Made by a program: the position numbers and the translations under genes. The notes below the pieces were generated by a model. The model did not search any database. It worked only from the letters and a program-made list of their open reading frames with translations, and was not told the DNA's origin. From the NCBI GenBank assembly GCA_009733575.1, contig ML769680.1:19536-83535 (forward strand): a DNA stretch of 64,000 nucleotides, given 5' to 3'. Positions 34,501-45,444 of the stretch are shown in pieces (position 1 is the stretch's first letter; each line of letters begins with the position of its first letter). The DNA comes from Gymnopus androsaceus JB14 (Eukaryota; Basidiomycota; Agaricomycetes; Agaricales; Omphalotaceae).

Positions 34501-34785
34501 ATCATACTGGTTTGGGCAGGGCTGTTTAGCACAAACAAACCACTGTTTGTCAGCTGGATTCCACCACCTGTTGCAGGTTTTGTCTTTGTCCGCTATATGA
34601 GATTTTGAAGTGCAAGGTGCCTTTGGATCGGTGGCTGGTAATGGTAATGGTAGAGGCACTGGTTTGCTACTGGATGCTGCAGCGGCAGCTGCTTGGCCTG
34701 ATGCTGTTCTGCGAGCTGCTGGTGCAGTAGGCCTAGACTGTGATGTGAGACCCGGTGCACAAAACGGATCTCGAACCAAGGTATC
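31517..34785 (-). pseudogene. Copia gag, protease, integrase: 5' half of split element
   Basis: In sense direction: a proline-rich Gag N-terminus with KQWFVCAKQPCPNQYDTP (34785-34220); a Gag core from 34014 (EFAARSIGYQCYFEWNP); a CCHC zinc knuckle CYNCGEKGHFGNQC (near 33350); a protease site region ILFDFRCSTHM (near 32920; the usual DSG is altered to DFR); the pre-integrase motif HCILGHLNYAYMKHMF; and the integrase core with FHMDVWGP, VDEATDW and DTPEHNSIAEHAHR. TGA codons replace expected Arg in KT-VEFAA, IPT-VIQ, HMF-DNQ, SD-GGEF and VR-PTKK. Pol stops at 31517 where the giant element begins. Confidence 0.88.
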
Positions 34786-35909
34786 CTGAATGTCTCACAC
34801 CTAGATGTAGGTGGAGACCAAATGCAACCACCCAGGGTAACCATGCCATAAGGTGGGTCTGGACAGTAGTATGAGTGTTGTACGGAACAGTACAAGCCTC
34901 AGAGGTGCAAGGAACAGTGTACGGGCCACCTGATGACATAATCAAGAGGAAGCGGCTGGTATTGTGGTCCGACGACCAGAAACGAGTGGAAGCAGATGGA
35001 ATATGGATGAAGAGGTGGTCCAAAAAGGTGTAATAAGTCAAAATATGGATAATGCAGATGGAATACAGCAAAAGCGGACGGAAATAGCGTGGGAGCGGGT
35101 GGAATGGGGTAAAAGCGGGCGGAAATAGCGTGGGAGCGGATGGAATAGCACAAGAGCAGACAGAAATACCGTGGGAGCGGATGGAATAGGGTGAAAGCAG
35201 ATGGGAATAGCGTGGGAGCGGACGGAATAGGGTGGGAGTGGATGGAAATAGCATGGGAGCGGATGGAATTGAGTGAAAGTGGATGGTGCCAGTGGTTCTA
35301 GAGGTAGCAAAACCCAAATAGGAAGCTCCTGGAGAGCTTTGGTTGTAAAATTGTAAACAGAGATAGAAGACAGTGAGCTCCGGACGTAGATTTGGTATCT
35401 ACAGATGGAGCCTCGCAGTTAATGCAGATGACAGTGAGCCTTTGAACAGAGCTTGGAAGGCACAACTGGTTAGAGCAGACAGAAACAGAGAGACAGAGAC
35501 AGAGACAGAAGCAAAATGGGATCAATTGGGTAACAATGGTAATAACAGACTAGGGTGCATGGACTCGGGGTCTCTACTTATATACTGTAGGGAGGCTGTG
35601 TAAGTCATTGGGAGGGCCTGATGGATGGTTATCAAGTGCGGGAGGCACCCGGGAGGCAGGATAACTGGTAATCACATGTAGAAAGTGCCCGGCAGGCAAG
35701 ATAAATGGTAAATAAGCATGGAAAGCGCCCGCACTTTAGGTAATGAGTGCAGGAAGTATCTGCGGACGGTCAGGAAGCGTGGGAAACATCAGTGGTTGGA
35801 TAGCGGATGCAGGGAGTGTCTGGAAATGAGCCAAGGCCTGACATGTGACATCAACAAGGGTTATGTCCACAATTAGATGTGTCAATGGTTAAGGCCAGGG
35901 CCCATAACC
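34786..35909. other. Copia untranslated leader with minisatellite
   Basis: This lies between the sense 5' LTR (35910-36270) and Gag. From about 35040 to 35290 units like GGGAGCGGATGGAATAG, with alternating TGGGAGCG and GAAATAGCG, repeat about a dozen times. The other copia copy at 37923-43606 lacks this expansion. Near 35470-35510 there is a short CAGAGA repeat. No gene seen. Confidence 0.65.
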
Positions 35910-36270
35910 TATTAGAGTTACATTCCTAAATAGGAAGTAGCAACAGTAAGTCCACACAGGACTTAGTAGTAATGATCACACAGATTGATGGGGGACAATG
36001 GTGGTATTACAGGGTATGATACTAGGCTTTATATACAGTCCTATGTACAAACAATATATCAGGCAAGTGGCTACTGTGTGAATGTCTGTGGCTACTATGC
36101 ATACGGTAAAGTGGGTACTGCAAGATAGTAGGTGGATATGGCGAGAGACTGAGTGGAGTCCACGAGACGATAGATGTGGAGTGCATGGGATGGTGATACA
36201 AACAAGTGGAGACTATGAGAAAGTGTTCCATGTATAGAGCAATAGTAAAATTACCTTTGATATTCCAACA
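35910..36270 (-). repeat. 5' LTR of the split copia element
   Basis: 361 bp, same ends as 12763-13123. Next to its sense 3' end lies AGGTTATGGGC, as in the other copy, a possible primer-binding region. It is followed by the target duplication CAACC (36271-36275). Confidence 0.92.
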
Positions 36271-36275
36271 CAACC

Positions 36276-36925
36276 TGCATCATTAGAGTTTCATGCCAAG
36301 CCAGGTTAGGATCACTGAACTGTGGACTTTGGATCAAAGATCTCGCCAGGAGGATAGGTTGAGGATAGGCTTGAAACTACTCAAGAGTTTAATTCAGAAA
36401 TGCATAGAAATTCCATGGGAGGTGACCATACCGCATTTCTAGCCTCTACTGCAAAGATACTGGGAAATTTACACATATCCTGCAGCAAGCCTACATCACA
36501 TTGCATCTCCAGCTAGTTCGTTATTATCTACTTCCAGTCACAACAAAATAATTCATAGTCTACTGTCTAATGCTAAAAGTCATCCGCTGCTTTCACTTTT
36601 GCCTTGAACAGTGCCACTGCCAGATTGCACTTCAACTCCAAAGAAGCTCAAAATCCGAGCCCAAGCATCAACAAACATGGATCCAGAGGCCAACCCATGC
36701 CAGCCCTGAAGAACATTGAAAATTGAGGTTAAGTTGGTATATAGAGTACATAGCAAATTATTTACCATGTACTAGTTACATTCCCTATCACCTCCAGTAG
36801 TTCCGCAATGGGACCATGCTATGTATGTATGTATCTATCTATGGCCAATTTTCAAAGTGCCTTATAACTTAGATTTTGGCCAATAATAAAAATATGTCTG
36901 ACTCAGCACATTACAATGTATGCAA
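36276..36925. other. Intergenic with a possible 3' exon fragment
   Basis: On the minus strand at about 36705-36580 a short protein-like exon (GWHGLASGSMFVDAWARI, then FFGVEVQSG, ending at a stop) follows a plausible intron acceptor (CTTCAG). Nothing upstream completes it, so it may be the end of a disrupted gene. The rest shows nothing I can name. Confidence 0.3.
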
Positions 36926-37675
36926 CATCAGCAAAACCTGGGTGGTCTCCAGGGATCTCCAGAGCACCTGTAGCTTCTGGAGCAGCTGGAGCAAGGTTAC
37001 CTATTCTGGAGACCTCTGGAGACCTCCAGAGAGCTATTCAATCAAGTTTCCATGTCATGTAACCATGCATTAATAATAGAAATTTTATATTCATCATTTT
37101 TATGTACTGTGACAATATTTAGGTGCACTGCAGCAATTATTATTATGTAGTAGTAATAAGTGGCAAGTACTGGACGAGTCTCCTGTTTTTCCCCTCCCAA
37201 TATTTCCATAGTGCTCTTCTTGATATCTGCCTCCATTGCCCAAACCCTTCTGCATTTCTGGAAATCACCTCTAAAAAGCAACATTATGTGAAAGCAAAAC
37301 TTACAGTGAAAGGATGGAATGTTGCAACAGTGGGAGAAGGGAAAAAAATACAAGTTCATCTTCTTTGAAAGTTGAAAGCCCATGCATTTTATATCACTTC
37401 CTGATAGTTTACAGCATTGTTGATGACACAAGGAGTTGCTGACGGCAACCATCATTATGTTGAGGGCACTCGAGGCCATCATTTTTGGCGCTACTCTGGC
37501 TGACAGCCAGACTAGCTCCAAAAAAGGAAAGTCCGATCATTCTCAAAGTACCATCAATCGGCAACTACAGCTTTTTTCTCTCCAGCATCTCCAGAGTTCT
37601 CCAGAGCTCTCTGGAGACTTATTCAATTCTCTGGATGCTCCAGCAGCTCCAGCGAAAATACGGGTTTTGCTGATG
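36926..37675. mobile_element. 750-bp element with CATCAGCAAAACC ends, CTCCAG subterminal words
   Basis: Both ends, read inwards, begin CATCAGCAAAACC (13 bp inverted), flanked by AA on both sides. About 100 bp at each end is packed with CTCCAG and its complement CTGGAG (more than ten each side), able to form many alternative hairpins. The middle is AT-rich without coding potential. The same termini occur at 58927-59625 with a different subterminal word. Confidence 0.7.
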
Positions 37676-37922
37676 AAGGTCTTTCAGAGTTGGTCTCACC
37701 TTGCCAGATGGCATCAAAACTAGTGAATTATTTCCCTTAATATTAGCTATGGGTGCTTCATTGTATGTTGCATTGCAATTATGAGTAGTGATGTGCCAGC
37801 CTGGCTTTGGCCTAGTAAGCCAGGGCTTTGGCTTTCCAAGAGTGAGGCCAGGCCCCACCCCTATGGATCCGGCTTGGCTTTGGCCTAAGCCAGGGCTTTT
37901 CAGGTGGCTGTAAACATTCTCT

Positions 37923-38285
37923 TGTTGGAATATCAAAGGTAAATATATTCTATCGAACTATACATGGAACACTTTCTCATAGTCTCCACTTGTTTGTATC
38001 ACCATCCCATGCACTCCACTGTTATTGTCTCACAGACTCCACTTAGTCTCTCGCTGTATCCACTTGCTCTCTCGTAGTACCCACCTCGCCATATGCATAG
38101 TAGCCACACATACTCATGCAGTAGCCACTTGCCCGATATATCGTTTGTACTTAGGACTGTATATAAGCTTAGGTACCATACCCTGTAATAACACCATTGT
38201 CCCCCATTGATCTGTGTGATCATTACTACTAAGTCCTGTGTGGACTTACTGCTGCTACTTCCTATTTAGGAACATAACTTTAATA
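37923..38285 (+). repeat. 5' LTR of plus-strand copia
   Basis: Begins TGTTGGAATATCAAAGG, ends AACTTTAATA, followed by GGTTATGGGCACC, the likely primer-binding area. A TATA-like GTATATAAGC lies near 38159. Confidence 0.93.
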
Positions 38286-38340
38286 GGTTATGGGCACCGG
38301 CCTTAACCATTAACGCATCATATTGCCGTAACGCTTGTTC

Positions 38341-41300
38341 ATGCCACCCAGGCCAGACCCTCCACCACTACGAACTCGACAGGAGATAAAATCATCACAA
38401 CAAGCACCACCACCAGTAACTTGACAATGTTCCATCGCATCGGAACAAGCCAGCTCATCAAGTAGCAAAGCTGTAATGTCACAGCAGAGATCAGCTCCAT
38501 TACCTCCCACAGACGACACTGTTCCTTGTAAAGGACACCCACACATCTTTGACATCAACATATTAGTTGATAGGTACAAGAACTGAACCACTGGAAAGTG
38601 GAGCCAGTGCAACAAACAACATTGCCTAAATCGATACGACATACCTTGGACAGGTAAATTAGCAAATTTTGCAAAACCCATCGCGAAAGATCAGGAGGCA
38701 ATTATCAGAACCCACCTACGACACATTGCTGACGACGACGAAGAAGAGGATACTGAAGCACCTGCTGCTCAGCCTATAGCATCATCCTCACAACAGCATA
38801 CTCCCGCTCCATCCCAGTCACCTGCACCAAAATGCGAACCAACCCCACCTACACCTCCACAACCATCTCCACAGGGCACTGCACTCCAATTTCCATATTC
38901 AAATACAGAACCACCTTCTCCACACAGATCCCCATCGCCATCAGATCCCGGATCACCAGGCGCGTTAATTGCTGATTCCGACAACGACAACGACGAAATG
39001 TCAAAAGCAAACAAAGCCTTCAATAAGGTTACAACCTTAAAATCGGACAGATCAAATTGGGACACATGGAAAACTTGAGTGGAATTCGCAGCCAGATCTA
39101 TCGGCTATCAGCATTATTTGGAATGGAATCCGCAACCTGATCTTGCCCAAGGATCAAATGATGAGCACAGGGGAAAGGATAGTGATTTGCTAAATGCAAT
39201 CATTGGCAGATTATCGGATGGAATATTCCGAAGGTATAGGCACTACAGCAACACAAAGCAGTTGTGGGAAAATTTACTCGCTGATTATGATTCTAAAAAC
39301 GCTCTTACTGAATCATTTTTACAAAGACAACCTCACACCATGCGATGCATGGACCCATCCAAGGTCAATAAACATTTGGACGATATGATCAGCATCCACA
39401 ATGACCTCACTACTAGGGGAATCGATATCAACGATGATATATTCGTCAACACCATTATGTCCTCTGTCCCCGACACCTTCAAAGCTACGATAAACGCATT
39501 GGCTGTTTTCTCCGCTAAATCCGACAAGAAGCTCAATCCTGCGGAGCTCATCTCTACCATTCGTGCTGAATCAATGGTAAACCAAATACGACATGATCAC
39601 AAGAAGGAATTGGCAAACTATGCCAGTAACAGGGGAAGAGGAGGTTTTCGAGGTCAGGGAAACTCCTTCAGGAGAAATTCCCGAGGCAGAGGCAGAGGCC
39701 GTGGAGGATCGACGAGTCATCAGGACTCCGTTTGTTACAACTGCGGAGGTAAAGGTCACTTTGGATATCAATGTCCATCGGAGAAACGCAGTCAGGCCAA
39801 TGAGGCCAAGGAGACGAAGGCTCCTAAAGAGAAGCAGAAGAAGAAGTCAGAGGGAAACTGGAGAGATAGGCCGAAGAACAGCAAAGTGGCATCCTCATCC
39901 ATGATTGAGAAAGTACCAGAGTCATCATAGGCAGCAATTGAAATTCCCACTAAGCATGGGAATCTTGTTTTCGATTTTTCCGAAATAGCTGATAAATTCG
40001 AATTAGCTCTTTCATCGCCGAGCAACAACAGATGTCAGAAATACAATTCTGATGCAGTGCAAAACATCAAAGTCAACAGTCCGCCACCTCTTACTCTTAA
40101 TGGTGAAGAGGGGGAAGAAGTATACGTCGATGCTTATGCTGCAGCCCACAGTTATGGAGCAATTCTTTTTGACTCCGGATGCTCTACCCACATGACGCCA
40201 CTCACCAACGAACTCAGGAATCAACGAGAAATTCCAACATGAGTCATCCAGGCTGCTAACACGGAAACCTTCACGGCAAACATCTCAGGCACACTCCATC
40301 TGGAACTCCCAACATTTGAACAAAAGATAAGAATGTTAAAGCTCCCTAACACCCTTCTATGTCCAGACACTCCCAACACACTCGTATCACTGGGAAAACT
40401 CGACAATGATGGTTACACCATCCACACTCCAAATGGTAAAATGACGATCAGAGATTGCCAGGGGAATCTCGTGGGAGTTATCCCAAAGATTAATGGACTA
40501 TACCAGATCCCATCACGGGAACACGCTTATTCAACTAAGATCGGCAGATTGGTATCTCTTTACGAGGCACACTGCATCTTAGGTCACCTCAACTATGCTT
40601 ACGTGAAGCATATGTTCTGAGACAACCAGGTTCAAGGAATCGGATTGGATCTGAAGCAAATGGACGAACCAGAATACCGCGCTTGTATGCTTGGGAAAGC
40701 ATCCAGGTATCCTATCGCTCAGGTGCAATCATCTCCGTGTGCGGAAAATTTTGGAGACGTCTTCCACATGGATGTGTGGGGACCAGCACAAGTCAGGACG
40801 GTAAACCATTGCACTTACACGCTGACTTTAGTTGACGAAGCAACTGATTGGTTGGAGGAACCCCAAATGAAGTCGAAGGACGAGTCATTCGCACAGTACG
40901 TGGTTCTCCAAACAGGTCTCCAAACACAATACGGCACAACTGTTAAAGTTCTCCACTCTGATTGAGGGGGAGAATTTCTCAGTAACGAATTCACGGCATA
41001 TCTGGAACGTATTGGGACACGACGATGTCTCACGGTACACAACACCCCGGAACACAATGGTATAGCGGAACGCGCACATTGAATGTTGCTGAACACAGTT
41101 CAAAGTCTTTTGATCTCATCAGGACTCCCAAAATGGCTTTGGGGATTCATGATGAAATATGCGGTATATGTTTGGAACAGAATGCCGAAGAAAGCCATTG
41201 GAATGGCCACTCCATACGAGAAACGGTTTGGTATTAAACCGGACATTACTAATCTTCAAATCTTCAGCAGTATTGTTTACGTTAAACGAGAAAAGGAACC

Positions 41301-43236
41301 TGGTAAATTGGAACCACAGGCCAGGAAGGACGCTGGATAGGACTCAAACCCGAATCGAATTGTCACTACATCTATTGGCCAACACGTCACACTGTCACAA
41401 CAGAGAGGAACGTAGTTTTCTCTGACAGGCAGATCCAACCCATTGAAGGGGAGGATGGAAATTTGGGAAATTTAGAAACATTGGTCACCGAGTTGGAACA
41501 GCCTGTCATACCAGTTCCAGAAGAAATCGCCGAACCAATTGCACCAGACAAAGTATCTGGGAAACGAGTCAGACAACCTACCAAGAAGATCAGGGATGTC
41601 ATTGAAGGACTTGGAGAAGGAAGTGATGAGTTGCAACATCTTACCACATCTCTAGGTCAGGTAACATCAGAAATCAAATCTGATCCTTTATCTGTTGCAG
41701 AAGCTATGCAATGACCTGACAGCTCCAAATGGTACAATGCCATGAAGGACGAAATCTCCAGACTCCAGGAGCGTGGAACCTATACAATTGTCACTCCACC
41801 TCCAGATGCCAATATTCTCACATCCAAATGGGTCTATTGAACCAAGAAGGATGAACGAGGTCACATTACAGGACACCAAGCTCGTCTTGTTGTACGTGGA
41901 TTTAATTAGATCCCAGACGTTGACTACTTCCCAGACAAAACCTTCGCATCTGTCGCGAAACTTGCATCAGCCCGTGCTATACTCAGCATTGGAGCTGAAA
42001 GAGCATGATTATTCACCAAATGGATGTGAAATTAGCTTACCTTTACGGGAAATTGGACGACAACGAGCGCATTTTTATGAAGGCACCTCCAGGCATTGAT
42101 ATAGGGGTAAAACCAGGTCAAACTTTACGGCTTAAACTCGCACTTTACGGACTTAAACAAGCTGGTCAACGATGGTATATGCGATTCAGGGAGATCATGA
42201 CCCAACTGGGGTTTAAATGGTCTGATTTTGATCACGCTGTTTTCTATTGCACTAATCCCTTTACCATCATTTTCATACATGTTGACAACATGACATTGGT
42301 TACCAAAACCCTGGCCATCATGGAGAAATTGAAGAAAGATATTGGGGCTATAATCGAAGTTGTTGATTCCGGAGAAATCCATTGGCTACTTGGGATCGAG
42401 ATCCAAAGATCTCTCCATAATAGGATGATTCACCTATCCCAGCGGTCATACATTGATGCCATACTCTCTCGCTATGGATTCTCGGATATAAAGCCACTTT
42501 CTATTCCCTTTGATCCCCACATCCACCTCCCGAAAGACCAATCACCCAAAACGGTTGAGGATATCGCTTTTATGCGCGACAAACCCTACAGAGAGGCCCT
42601 TGGCACTCTCCAGTACTTATCCGTTGCTACGAGACCTGACATCACATATGCAGTCTCCATCCTTGCTCGCTTTTCACAAAACCCCGGCATCACTCATTGG
42701 AATGGTGTACACCGTGTCTACACCTATCTCAAATACACCCGAGACTTTTGGCTCAGTACGAGCAACCAGGAGACAGTCCAAGGTTACACGGATGCAGATG
42801 GTATGTCCCAAGAGGATCGACATGCTATTTCCGGGTACGTTTTTATGTTGACAGAGCAGTATCTTGGTCGTCGAGATGACAGGATACCATTTCTTTATCC
42901 ACCATGGAAGCCGAGTATATCGCTTTGACCCATGCGGCGAAGGAAGCGATCTGGCTTAGGAATCTTTTGTCGGAAATCTTTGGTCCAATTACTCATGCAA
43001 TCCCTATCATGTCAGACAATCAGTCCGCCATTGCATTGGCAAAGGATGATCGTTTTCACACCAGGACCAAACACATCAATATCTGATACCACTTCATCTG
43101 CTACGTCATTGAGGAAGGTAAAATTCGTCTTACTTACTGCCCTACCAAAAACATGACGGCAGACATCTTCACCAAAGCCTTACCTTTGATGAAAGCCAAA
43201 CACTTCGCAGCATCCATGGGATTAGCAAAGGTTTGA
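38341..43236 (+). pseudogene. Copia Gag-Pol, multiply inactivated
   Basis: Order: proline-rich Gag N-terminus (CNKQHCLNRYDIP region), Gag core (39079 on), CCHC knuckle CYNCGGKGHFGYQC (39733-39774), protease ILFDSGCSTHM with intact DSG (about 40164-40196), pre-integrase HCILGHLNYAYVKHMF, integrase (FHMDVWGP, HNTPEHNGIAERAH), RT (MDVKLAYLYGKLDD, LKLALYGLKQAGQRW, and HVDNM at 42278-42292), RNase H (STMEAEYIALTHAAKEA), ending LAKV at 43236. In the RT active box the second Asp is Asn (AAC at 42287). Stops: TGA where Arg is expected at several sites, TAG for Trp in ESS-AAIE (39928). Frames also shift between integrase and RT. Confidence 0.93.
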
Positions 43237-43243
43237 AGGGGAG

Positions 43244-43606
43244 TGTTGGAATATCAAAGGTAAATATATTCTATCGAACTATACATGGAACACTTTCTCA
43301 TAGTCTCCACTTGTTTGTATCACCATCCCATGCACTCCACTGTTATCGTCTCACAGACTCCACTCAGTCTCTCGCTGTATCCACTTGCTCTCTCGTAGTA
43401 CCCACCTCACCATATGCATAGTAGCCACACATATTCACACAGTAGCCACTTGCCTGATATATTGTTTGTACTTAGGACTGTATATAAGCTTAGGTACCAT
43501 ACCCTGTAATAACACCATTGTCCCCCATCGATCTGTGTGATCGTTACTACTAAGTCCTGTGTGGACTTACTGCTGCTACTTCCTATTTAGCAACATAACT
43601 TTAATA
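43244..43606 (+). repeat. 3' LTR of plus-strand copia
   Basis: 363 bp, preceded by the purine tract GAAGGGGAG. Followed by the target duplication TCTCT. Confidence 0.93.
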
Positions 43607-44052
43607 TCTCTGTATAGGGAAACAGAGTATAAATTTTTGTAACATAAGTAATATTTAGTGTACTTTACATGAAATACCTTGCCTATGAGGATACAATTGT
43701 GAGATAGAGTGGAAAGGAAGAGAAAAGGGAATGTACAATGGAGATTGAGACTGTGGGAATATTTCCAAAATAAGCTGACTTGGATCAGCAAAGTCACAGA
43801 CAAGGGAAAATTGATTTAAAGGGTTGAGCAAGCTTGAAAATAGTGCTCCTTTGCATAAATCTGGAGTCAAACTGGTCCTTACAGCTGCACAAATACTTTC
43901 CTACTATATGGTGAAAAGCCCTGGCCTGGAACCCTGGCTCATGGCTTTCAAAAACTCAGGCCGGGCCAAAAGCTGTCCCAGGTTGGTCCCAGGCCAAAAT
44001 TCCTGGCCAGCCTGGGACCTTGAGGCCAAGCCGGCACATCACTAATTATGAG

Positions 44053-44443
44053 AGAAAAATACATTTAAATTGGATGTGTAAGTACATCTGGAACTCGCTT
44101 TTTGTCATATAGTAGAGGGCCCTTCTACATAGTGCTGTAATAAATTAGCTCTCTACCTAGTATCGCATAGTACTGTATAGTATATCTGTATGGCAGGCGT
44201 CAGATTATTGACAGAAGGCCATAAAGAGTCGATCGTAAACAGTAAGCGGGATCTAATAATTTTAATCAAAGTTTCACGCAACAGCTTTGACAAAAATCTT
44301 GAACAGCTCATATGACATATGTAGTTCATAGTTCAACAACGTATGTAAGACATCAATGCTTCAAGCAAATTCATAGATGACCTAGTTCGGGCTCGAAAAA
44401 CCTGGGGGAGAATAAACGAGTATGCCATCGTGTAATTGTTATA
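44053..44443. other. Intergenic, nothing recognised
   Basis: AT-rich sequence between the hAT-like MITE and a TA-flanked MITE. No gene or repeat that I can support. Confidence 0.5.
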
Positions 44444-44816
44444 CTTGGCCCGGGCAAAAGTAACCATAATTTTACTTACAGGGCCATTACTTTGCCAAAA
44501 CATAATATTGCACTGGGCCAAAGGCACCTGTTCAACACTGTGAGATGTCCTCTCCAGCTTCCATGACAAAACTAAGCCAATGTGTATATTTTCATTTGTG
44601 AAATTAGCATTAAATACTGCGGAATGCCAAAAATAGTGATTTTCCTGCCAAAATGGTTACAGTATAGAGGGTGAAACAGCACTGCTTAGGACTCCAGGTG
44701 AGTATTGGGGTGAGATGGAGTATATATAAGTCCTCTACATTATTCTTAGGCTGCCATAGGTGGTAAGATTTTGCAGGCTGAAAATAAAAATTACGGTTAC
44801 TTTTGCCCAGGCTGAG
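44444..44816. mobile_element. 373-bp MITE, TA target duplication
   Basis: The ends read inwards are CTTGGCCCGGGCAAAAGTAA and CTCAGCCTGGGCAAAAGTAA, continuing CC(A/G)TAATTTT; TA flanks both sides (44442-44443 and 44817-44818). TA duplication suggests a Tc1/mariner-type transposase. No coding sequence. Confidence 0.78.
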
Positions 44817-45444
44817 TAAATAGTGATGCATGACTGAACAGCATTTGGGTGAGGGGTCTGATGACAGTGAACATCAAGGGTTCTGGCAAAGATCTTTTAG
44901 TGACTCTGAAATGCCTGAAATAGTAATTTCTTGGAATTTTTTGCACCCTTAATTACAACTTAAATTGCCCTTAATAATGTTTAATACCTTAGGATAAAAA
45001 AGTCCCCTTAATAACCCCTTAGGTGAAAACACTGCTAGTACAGTAGCATGTAATGATTTTGCAACTTCCAAGCATGAAGGCACTAGTGGGATGAGGAGGA
45101 ATCAATTCAACTGGTGAAATGTAAAAATGTGAGAGCTCCAATTTACAAACAATAGTGTATATAAGGCAAACATGGAATCAAATGGGGTTTAGGCATTTTC
45201 AGTGAGTATTGCAATGGACATAGAACCTGTAAATCCGAAATGAACATCTCAAGACTAACAGAAGCTTTGATGAAAGTGACAGGAAAAGGAAATAAGAAAA
45301 ACTCTCCAGACCAAAAGGTTCAGTCAATTTATCTTGTGACTAGGAATGTTGAAGGGTTGAGACTGGACAACGGGACTGTCAAACAGAGTTTAAGAAACTA
45401 GTGCTAAAGTACTTACAGGAAAAAATAAACAGTTCTTAGAATAG
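44817..45444. other. Downstream flank of NLR copy 1
   Basis: From about 45020 on this matches 58382-59898, which holds two insertions absent here: the empty sites are at about 45050 (ACAGTAGCATG) and 45168 (GGCAAACATGGAATC). No gene seen; transcription of the NLR presumably ends here. Confidence 0.6.

Larger units (their letters stand above)
12763..36270 (-). mobile_element. Copia-type LTR retrotransposon split by a 16.7-kb insertion
   Basis: Two 361-bp LTRs in minus orientation (12763-13123 and 35910-36270) enclose gag-pol. CAACC is present immediately outside both LTRs (12758-12762 and 36271-36275), the 5-bp duplication expected of one integration. Pol runs from 34785 down to 31517, breaks in the segment after the integrase region at ...AGGGATGT, and resumes at 14770 with GGGATGTCATTGAAGG down to 13131. 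Removing 14771-31509 plus one 7-bp duplication leaves about 6.76 kb, normal for copia. The LTRs differ at roughly 17 positions by eye, mostly transitions. Confidence 0.92.
37923..43606 (+). mobile_element. Full-length copia retrotransposon, plus strand
   Basis: LTRs of exactly 363 bp at both ends, TCTCT duplicated outside (37918-37922 and 43607-43611). Total 5684 bp. The two LTRs differ at about eleven positions by eye, ten of them transitions. Same family as 12763-36270. It inserted into the hAT-like MITE. Confidence 0.95.
37786..44044. mobile_element. hAT-like MITE (570 bp) carrying a nested copia element
   Basis: ATTATGAG flanks it exactly on both sides (37778-37785 and 44045-44052). The ends, read inwards, start TAGTGATGTGCC(A/G)GC(C/T)TGGC. 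Its body is rich in GGCC/CCAGG words. Removal of the copia insertion (37923-43606 plus one 5-bp duplication) leaves about 570 bp. An 8-bp TSD and a TAGTGATGTGC-type end fit the hAT superfamily. Confidence 0.85.

Noticed and set aside
36926..37675. CTCCAG-rich tract as simple low-complexity DNA
   Set aside because: The words stop sharply at paired CATCAGCAAAACC ends and occur in both orientations at both ends, so this is element structure rather than a drifted microsatellite.
38341..43236. TGA codons shared by both copia copies at the same places, as if TGA were read as arginine
   Set aside because: Other copies keep CGA at some sites and show CAA or TAG at others; CpG decay explains all of these. 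Host-like genes in the window use TGA as a normal stop.
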